64,000 nucleotides of DNA. It comes from Candidatus Lachnoclostridium pullistercoris (lineage in GTDB: Bacteria > Bacillota > Clostridia > Lachnospirales > Lachnospiraceae). Position numbers and translations under genes: made by a program. The stretch spans positions 1 to 64,000 of the forward strand of contig DWWL01000049.1 in NCBI GenBank assembly GCA_019119775.1, read 5' to 3'. Shown in pieces: positions 58,502 through 64,000 of the stretch. Every line of letters starts with the position of its first letter. Position 1 is the stretch's first letter. The notes below the pieces were generated by a model, which was not told the origin of the DNA, made no database searches, and saw only the letters and a program-made list of their open reading frames with translations.

Positions 58502-59386
58502 ATGGGAGAATTTGTGATTACCTGCTGTTCTACAGCGGATATGGACAGGAAGTTTTTTGAGGACAGAGGGATCCCCTTTGCCTGTTTTCACTGCCTGATG
58601 GACGGAAAAGAATATCAGGACGATCTGGGAAAGAGCATGGCGCCGGAAGAATTTTACCGGCGGGTGGCCGCCGGGGCCATGCCCACCACGGCCCAGATCA
58701 ATGTGGAAGAGTATGAAGAACTGTTCCGGCCGGTGCTGGAGGAGGGGAAGGATGTGCTCCACATCACCCTCTCCAGCGGGATTTCCGGCTCCATCAATTC
58801 GGCCAGGCTGGCGAAGGAGCAGCTGGAGGAGGAATTTCCGGAGAGAAAGATCCTGGTGGAGGACTCTCTGGGGGCTTCTTCCGGATACGGGATGCTGGTG
58901 ATGCTGGCAGACGATATGAGAAAAAAAGGAGCCGGCCTGGAGGAGACAGCTGCCTGGGTGAGGGAGCACCGCTTAAATATCCACCACTGGTTTTTCTCCA
59001 CGGATCTGACCAGCTTCATCCGGGGCGGAAGGATCTCAAAGACCGCCGGCCTGTTCGGCACGGCCCTCGGGATCTGCCCGCTGATGAATGTGGACGGAGA
59101 GGGGAAACTGGTTCCCAGGGAGAAGTACCGGGGGAAGAAAAAAGTGATCCAGGCCATGGTGGAGAAGATGAAGCAGCACGCCAGAGATGGGAAAAATTAT
59201 AATGGCAGGTGCATGATTTCCCATTCCGCCTGCTATGAGGATGCCAGAGCGGTGGCAGATCTGGTGGAGCGGGAGTTTCCCATGCTTGCTGCGCCGGTGG
59301 AGATCCATTCCATCGGGATGGTGATCGGCAGCCACACAGGCCCGGGGACAGTGGCTCTGTTCTTTGAGGGCGATAAACGAAAATGA
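58502..59386 (+). CDS. DegV family fatty-acid binding protein
   Basis: TLSSGISGSINSARLA, LVEDSLGASSGYGMLV, FSTDLTSFIRGGRISKTAG. Confidence 0.92.
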   Translation: MGEFVITCCSTADMDRKFFEDRGIPFACFHCLMDGKEYQDDLGKSMAPEEFYRRVAAGAMPTTAQINVEEYEELFRPVLEEGKDVLHITLSSGISGSINSARLAKEQLEEEFPERKILVEDSLGASSGYGMLVMLADDMRKKGAGLEETAAWVREHRLNIHHWFFSTDLTSFIRGGRISKTAGLFGTALGICPLMNVDGEGKLVPREKYRGKKKVIQAMVEKMKQHARDGKNYNGRCMISHSACYEDARAVADLVEREFPMLAAPVEIHSIGMVIGSHTGPGTVALFFEGDKRK

Positions 59387-59402
59387 GCGCGGCGATGTTT
59401 TT

Positions 59403-59458
59403 GAGGCGCTGAATGTGCCGCGAATTTGATATTTCGAGGTGCTGAATGTGCCGTAAAT
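59403..59458. repeat. 33-bp-period tandem direct repeat (2 copies)
   Basis: GAGGCGCTGAATGTGCCGCGAAT / GAGGTGCTGAATGTGCCGTAAAT. Confidence 0.85.
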
Positions 59459-59459
59459 C

Positions 59460-59491
59460 AAATGCCCCGCAGCTTTGGCTGCGGGGCATTT
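59460..59491. terminator. intrinsic terminator between convergent genes
   Basis: AAATGCCCCGCAG ctttgg CTGCGGGGCATTT. Confidence 0.88.
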
Positions 59492-59521
59492 GATTTCCCT
59501 GCGGTGAGCAGGGCATTTCAG

Positions 59522-60085
59522 TTACTCTGTAATCAGAGTTTCGTACTCATTCTGGAATGTGACGCCGTCGGCAAATACGGTGCCGTTTTCCTGAATGGTC
59601 AGGGAGCGGACTCCCAGGTTTTCCGTGATGGTGTTGCCGATGGCAGCGGTGATCAGCTGCTTGTCAATGTTATCCCCGTCCGGAATATCAGACAGATTGA
59701 GAACTGCGGATGCGGTGACAGTGGCGCCTGCCTCTGCTCCGGGGCCTGCGGAGGAGCCGTCCTCCTCGCCCTCCGTCTCATAGGAGAGAACCTGACAGTC
59801 TTCCGGAAGAACGCCGTACTCTACCAGCTTTGCCACCAGGGACTCGGCATCCAGGGTGGACAGTCCTTCCATAGCCTGCTTCAAGCCGGTTCTTTCCTCA
59901 TCCGGCACGTAGATGGACGCGATCTCCAGCACCTCAGTGGTGGGATCCGGTACTTTATCCTCAGCGCTGCCTGTGGACTGCTGCTCCAGAACAGCTGCCG
60001 GATCCGTTTCTTTCTGAGTGGGGGAGCAGGCGGCCATGGATACGGCCAGCAGAGCACCTGTTATGCAAAGTGCAATTTTTTTCAT
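59522..60085 (-). CDS. hypothetical lipoprotein
   Basis: signal/lipobox LLAVSMAAC; acidic secreted body. Confidence 0.75.
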   Translation of the reverse strand: MKKIALCITGALLAVSMAACSPTQKETDPAAVLEQQSTGSAEDKVPDPTTEVLEIASIYVPDEERTGLKQAMEGLSTLDAESLVAKLVEYGVLPEDCQVLSYETEGEEDGSSAGPGAEAGATVTASAVLNLSDIPDGDNIDKQLITAAIGNTITENLGVRSLTIQENGTVFADGVTFQNEYETLITE

Positions 60086-60103
60086 AAATGTAATGCCTCC
60101 TTT

Positions 60104-60580
60104 TTATGCCCCGCCTGATTGCTGCGGGGGATTTGAACCATTGGGCTGGAAACTGCCGAACCAGCTGGTCAGCTTTTCCAGCGCTTTTACCAGCGCGTCC
60201 ATCTCCTCAGGAGTCAGGGCGGAACGGATTCCGTCGATCATTTCCTGGTGGAAACGGGCGTGATGGGCGTAGGCTTTTCTGCCTTTTTCTGAGAGGGAAA
60301 TGTAGACGACCCGGCGGTCGCTGCGGCCCCGCTCGCGGGTGACGTAGCCTTTTTTAACCAGTCCGTTCATGGCAATGGTCAGCGTGCCGACCGTGACAGA
60401 GAGCTCTCTGGCGATGGTAGACATATTTTTGGGGCTGCCTGTGCCGATCGCCTCAATGACGTGCATGTCATTGCTTGTAATGTCAGGGAATTCCCCCGAG
60501 GCCACTGCTTTCTGTTCAATATCCATGATGTCCCGAAACAGATTGACGAATACGTCGTTCAGCGTTTGATAGCTATCCAC
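60104..60580 (-). CDS. MarR family transcriptional regulator
   Basis: STIARELSVTVGTLTIAMNGLVKKGYVTRERGRSDRRVVYISLSEKG. Confidence 0.92.
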   Translation of the reverse strand: MDSYQTLNDVFVNLFRDIMDIEQKAVASGEFPDITSNDMHVIEAIGTGSPKNMSTIARELSVTVGTLTIAMNGLVKKGYVTRERGRSDRRVVYISLSEKGRKAYAHHARFHQEMIDGIRSALTPEEMDALVKALEKLTSWFGSFQPNGSNPPQQSGGA

Positions 60581-60734
60581 TTTTTTCCCCTTTTTTAGAC
60601 ATGAACCATTCTGTATCTAAAAGTCTCCAACTGATTATACATGATTTTTTTTCTCATTACAACTGTGTAAAAGTTAGGAAATTCTTACTTTTTTCTGGCG
60701 AAGGGCACTGTCTGGCCGTCTGCGCGGCCTCCTC

Positions 60735-61256
60735 CTACAGGGAGGCGAGAAAAACAGCGGCTGCGGTTCCGGCCGCGGTGGCGATGAGGGCGCCGGCCAG
60801 AGTATACCTGGTCCTGGTGACGCCGACGGAGCCGAAATAGAGGCTCATGCAGTAAAATACGGTTTCTGTGCAGCTCATGAGGATGGAGGCGGACATGCCG
60901 GTGAAGGAATCGGCGCCGAATTCCCGGAACAGATCCAGAAGAAGGCCGGTGGCGGCAGAGTTGGAGATCAGCCGGACAATGAGCAGAGGAACCAGAGGCG
61001 GCGGAATGCGGAGAAAGGAGGCGGGAACTGTGAGAAGTTCTCCCAGAAAATCCAGAAAGCCGGAGGCGCGCAGCACGCCCACCGCCGTCATCAGGCCCAC
61101 CAGAGTGGGAAGGATGCCGGCTACTGTGCGGATGCCGTCGGCGGCTCCTTTTAAGAAGTCGTCGAATACAGGCCGGCGGGACAGGATTCCAAAGCCGATC
61201 ATATAGAACAGGATAAAGGGCACCAGGATATTGGAGAGATAAGTGAGAATGGACAT
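60735..61256 (-). CDS. spmB: spore maturation protein B-like
   Basis: VPFILFYMIGFGILSRRPVFDDFLKGAADGIRTVAGILPTLVGLMTAVGVLRASG. Confidence 0.88.
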   Translation of the reverse strand: MSILTYLSNILVPFILFYMIGFGILSRRPVFDDFLKGAADGIRTVAGILPTLVGLMTAVGVLRASGFLDFLGELLTVPASFLRIPPPLVPLLIVRLISNSAATGLLLDLFREFGADSFTGMSASILMSCTETVFYCMSLYFGSVGVTRTRYTLAGALIATAAGTAAAVFLASL

Positions 61257-61341
61257 GAAAACACCGGGGAAACCTTTTTATAAAGATATTCCCCGGCGTG
61301 AAAAATATGAGCGGGAGTTTCTCCGCCTGTCTCTTTAAAAT

Positions 61342-63180
61342 TTATGCTGCCTTCTGCGTCAGCGGAGCCGTCACCAGCCAGGAGCGGAAATAGGTGCGGA
61401 TCAGAGAGAATGGAGCAGGCCCCATATCTAATAGGAAGGTATGGAAGGCTTGGGCGTCAAAGTCAGCCCCCAGGGTCTCCTCCGCCTGTTCCCTCATCTC
61501 CTGGATCTCCATCCAGCCCACGTAGTACTCCAGGTAGTTGGACGGGTTATCCACCATAGCTTCAAACATGCGGTCCACCGTCTCCTGGTCGGTGATTCCG
61601 TAGGTTTCTTCCAGGAAAGCGGCTGTCTGGTCCCTGGTCCAGCCGTAATAGTTGATGTTCAGATCCAGCAGGGCATGGATCCCCAGAGTGACCGCCTGGT
61701 TGTGCATGAGCAGATCCTGAAGTTCAGGGGAGAGGCCGTTGTCAAAAAAGTAGGACTGAAATTCGGCGTAGGTGGCCCAGCCTTCCGTGTAGGCGGGGAA
61801 GGAGAGCAGGTGGCGCACCGGATCATCGCAGACAGAGGAAAAATAAACTGTCTGATAGAGATGGCCGGGATACCCCTCGTGGGCCAGAGTGGTGTAGAGG
61901 GGCGTGGACGCGTACTGCTCGCTGCCGTTGATGTAGATCACATTGTCCTGAAAACGGTCCATGGGCGGCGTCAGGTAAAAGGCGGGGCTCAGGGAGAGTT
62001 CCAGGGCTTCCGGTACATTTTTTACAGTGTAGGAGCAGGCGGGGAGCTGCGGAAAATCCTCTTCAATCTGCAACTGGAGAGAGTTAAGAATCTCAGAGGC
62101 TTCCGTTTCCCTGAAAGAGCAGGTAAGCATCTCCGAGTAAAGTTCCGGCGTCAGTCCTTCTGCCACCGCCGCGGCGTCAGAGCTGATGCGGTCTGTGACG
62201 GCGTCGGTCAGCTCATCCACAGAGGAGTAGGAGGTGCCTGTGGCTGCCTGCACCAGGTACTCATAATATTCCCGGCCCTGGGGATAGCCGCACATGCCGA
62301 TCTCATTGGTCCCGGTGCCCTTTAAGCTGCTTAAGGTCTCGATAAGAGTCTGATAGGCGGGGATAAAATGTTCCGCGATGAGGGCGGTGTGCCGGCTCTG
62401 CCACTCCTTTTTCTCCTCCTCGGAGACGTCCGTCAGCCCGGCCAGCTTTTCATCAAAGGTTTCCGTGAGAAAATTTTCCTGGGGCGGAATCAGGTAGCTC
62501 TCGCAGGACTGGATCAGGTGTTCAATGGTGGTGTCGCTGTAGTACAGGCCGGCGGCTGATTTTTCCTTTTCAAACTCTGCCAGTTCCCCGTAGTAGACGT
62601 CGATCTGGGAGAGCATCCACAGGTAATCTTCCACGTCGCCTCCGTCGTAGAAGGGGTATTCCGCCAGCAGGATGGGCAGCTGGGCCTGGACGCCGATGGT
62701 GGGGGCAAGAGGCCGGCTGTAGAGCTCAAGCCCATCGCTCATCAGGGCTGTTTCCAGGTAAGAGTCCAGTACGGACCAGGTCAGCTGCTGTTCATCAGTC
62801 AGCAGAGAGCGGTCAAACTGGCGCAATTCTTCCTGCACAGCCCTGGTGTCGGCCATGTCTGCCTGGAGAGCCTCCAGCGAGCCTTCGCCGAAGGCGGAGG
62901 CGGCTTTTTCGATCCCGTAGGCGGACGGGTCGGCCAGACTGTAGTGGAGAGAAATGGCGTCGGAGGCAATCTCTTTCCGAAACAGTTCTTCTGTAAATTC
63001 ATCAAAGGCATTTCTGGCCTGAACGGAGGCTTCCGTATAGACTTCGTAGTCCTGACCGGCCGGAGCGGATGTCTCTGTGATGTCCGGCACTCCGCGGCAG
63101 CCGGACGCCAGAAGCGCAGCCGCGAGAAAAACGGCGGCGCTGCTCCTCAGACGGCGGCCTCTGGAATGAATATGATTCAT
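61342..63180 (-). CDS. DUF885 family lipoprotein (M32-like metallopeptidase)
   Basis: lipobox LLASGC; TLAHEGYPGHLYQ (HExxH-like) motif; start trimmed to MNHIHSRG. Confidence 0.9.
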   Translation of the reverse strand: MNHIHSRGRRLRSSAAVFLAAALLASGCRGVPDITETSAPAGQDYEVYTEASVQARNAFDEFTEELFRKEIASDAISLHYSLADPSAYGIEKAASAFGEGSLEALQADMADTRAVQEELRQFDRSLLTDEQQLTWSVLDSYLETALMSDGLELYSRPLAPTIGVQAQLPILLAEYPFYDGGDVEDYLWMLSQIDVYYGELAEFEKEKSAAGLYYSDTTIEHLIQSCESYLIPPQENFLTETFDEKLAGLTDVSEEEKKEWQSRHTALIAEHFIPAYQTLIETLSSLKGTGTNEIGMCGYPQGREYYEYLVQAATGTSYSSVDELTDAVTDRISSDAAAVAEGLTPELYSEMLTCSFRETEASEILNSLQLQIEEDFPQLPACSYTVKNVPEALELSLSPAFYLTPPMDRFQDNVIYINGSEQYASTPLYTTLAHEGYPGHLYQTVYFSSVCDDPVRHLLSFPAYTEGWATYAEFQSYFFDNGLSPELQDLLMHNQAVTLGIHALLDLNINYYGWTRDQTAAFLEETYGITDQETVDRMFEAMVDNPSNYLEYYVGWMEIQEMREQAEETLGADFDAQAFHTFLLDMGPAPFSLIRTYFRSWLVTAPLTQKAA

Positions 63181-63294
63181 GATGGTTCCTCCTGGTTTTT
63201 TCCTAATTATAATATATATTGAAGAAGATGACAAATCATAACCGTTTCCCGCCGGTCCCAGGCTTGACAAAGAGGGGGGAAACGATTAAACTAA

Positions 63295-63592
63295 AACTGT
63301 ATTTTTCCAGAAAAATAGAGGAAAATGCTGGGAAGAGAAGAGTAGGCGGCAAAAGCCATGACAGAGAATCCCGGAAGCTGAGAAGGGAGCATGGAAGGAC
63401 TGCTGAACATGGCCTCGGAGCAGAGCGGGTGAGGGAATGGACCTGAGCCTGCGACGGGAGCGCCCGTTACCGCGCAGACTGTGGGATAAGCAGCAGTTGT
63501 CAAGGTCCGCGCCGTGAGGGGCGGATGAATTAAAGTGGTAACACGGGATCATGTCTCGTCTTTAAGAAGATTAAAGACGGGGCTTTTTTTTA
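63295..63592 (+). ncRNA. T-box riboswitch upstream of metG
   Basis: AGAGTAGG stem I motif, AUG specifier candidate at 63437-63439 (GGGAATGGACCTGAG), T-box core AAAGTGGTAACACGGG, terminator CTCGTCTTTAA/TTAAAGACGGGG + T8. Confidence 0.88.
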
Positions 63593-63654
63593 ACAGGAAA
63601 CACTGTTCCCTGTTAAGCAAGAAGGCTCCGCGGGGACCGCACTGCGGCAGCGCA
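63590..63654. repeat. post-terminator intergenic repeat, copy C
   Basis: TTAACAGGAAACACTGTTCCCTGTTAAGCAAGAAGGCTCCGCGGGGACCGCACTGCGGCAG. Confidence 0.75.
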
Positions 63655-63692
63655 CATTTTTATCAATGCAGAGGGAAAAGGAGGAGTTGGAC

Positions 63693-64000
63693 ATGTGCCA
63701 GAATTGTAAGAAACCGTATTATATTACAACGGCCATCGCTTATACGTCAGGCAAGCCCCACATCGGCAACACCTATGAGATCGTGCTGGCGGACAGCATT
63801 GCCCGCTATAAGAGAGAACAGGGCTATGATGTGAGATTCCAGACAGGAACGGATGAGCACGGCCAGAAGATCGAGCTGAAGGCTGAGGAAGCCGGCGTGA
63901 CGCCAAAGGAGTTTGTGGACGGCGTGGCCGGAGAGATCAAGAGAATCTGGGATCTGATGAATACGTCCTATGACAAGTTTATCCGCACTACGGACGAATA
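63693..64000 (+). CDS. metG: methionyl-tRNA synthetase, truncated by window end
   Basis: YYITTAIAYTSGKPHIGNTYEIVLADSIARYKREQGYDVRFQTGTDEHGQKIE. Confidence 0.95.
   Translation, partial: MCQNCKKPYYITTAIAYTSGKPHIGNTYEIVLADSIARYKREQGYDVRFQTGTDEHGQKIELKAEEAGVTPKEFVDGVAGEIKRIWDLMNTSYDKFIRTTDE

Noticed and set aside
59426-60118. 230-aa plus-strand ORF opposite the lipoprotein gene
   Set aside because: Antisense to a lipoprotein gene with a proper lipobox, and runs through a strong terminator.

Overview
The window reads as a chromosomal segment of a Gram-positive anaerobe, probably Clostridia/Lachnospiraceae (inferred from gene content and order; no database search was run). Most of it is ordinary core and metabolic sequence: Hsp20, galE, a sirtuin, an rpsF-ssb-rpsR operon, a dpp-type oligopeptide ABC operon followed by an M20 amidohydrolase, a LysR regulator divergent from a polar amino-acid ABC operon plus an AbgB-like M20 enzyme, adhE plus a kinase-like gene, a full fatty-acid operon (fabH-acpP-fabK-fabD-fabG-fabF-accB-fabZ-accC-accDA fusion), a Cys-type sulfatase, and the start of metG behind a T-box with an AUG specifier. 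The accessory-looking parts are 27.8-32.7 kb (divergent XRE regulators, two transporters and a PatB/MalY-type lyase) and 48-61 kb (four M20 enzymes that look like a duplicated divergent module, lying between separated spmA and spmB genes). The observations most worth a second look are: a 148-bp intergenic sequence (48155-48302) that folds as a near-perfect four-stem cloverleaf and is flanked by a possible A-rich target duplication; a small intergenic repeat family placed directly after terminators; the M20 module duplication with a tandemly triplicated gene 3' end; operator-like palindromes over the start sites of strong promoters (adhE, fabH); a 5'-truncated Fic gene abutting a flavin reductase gene; and an intrinsic terminator inside the fab operon. 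No CRISPR array, prophage, transposase, rRNA or tRNA gene was recognised.
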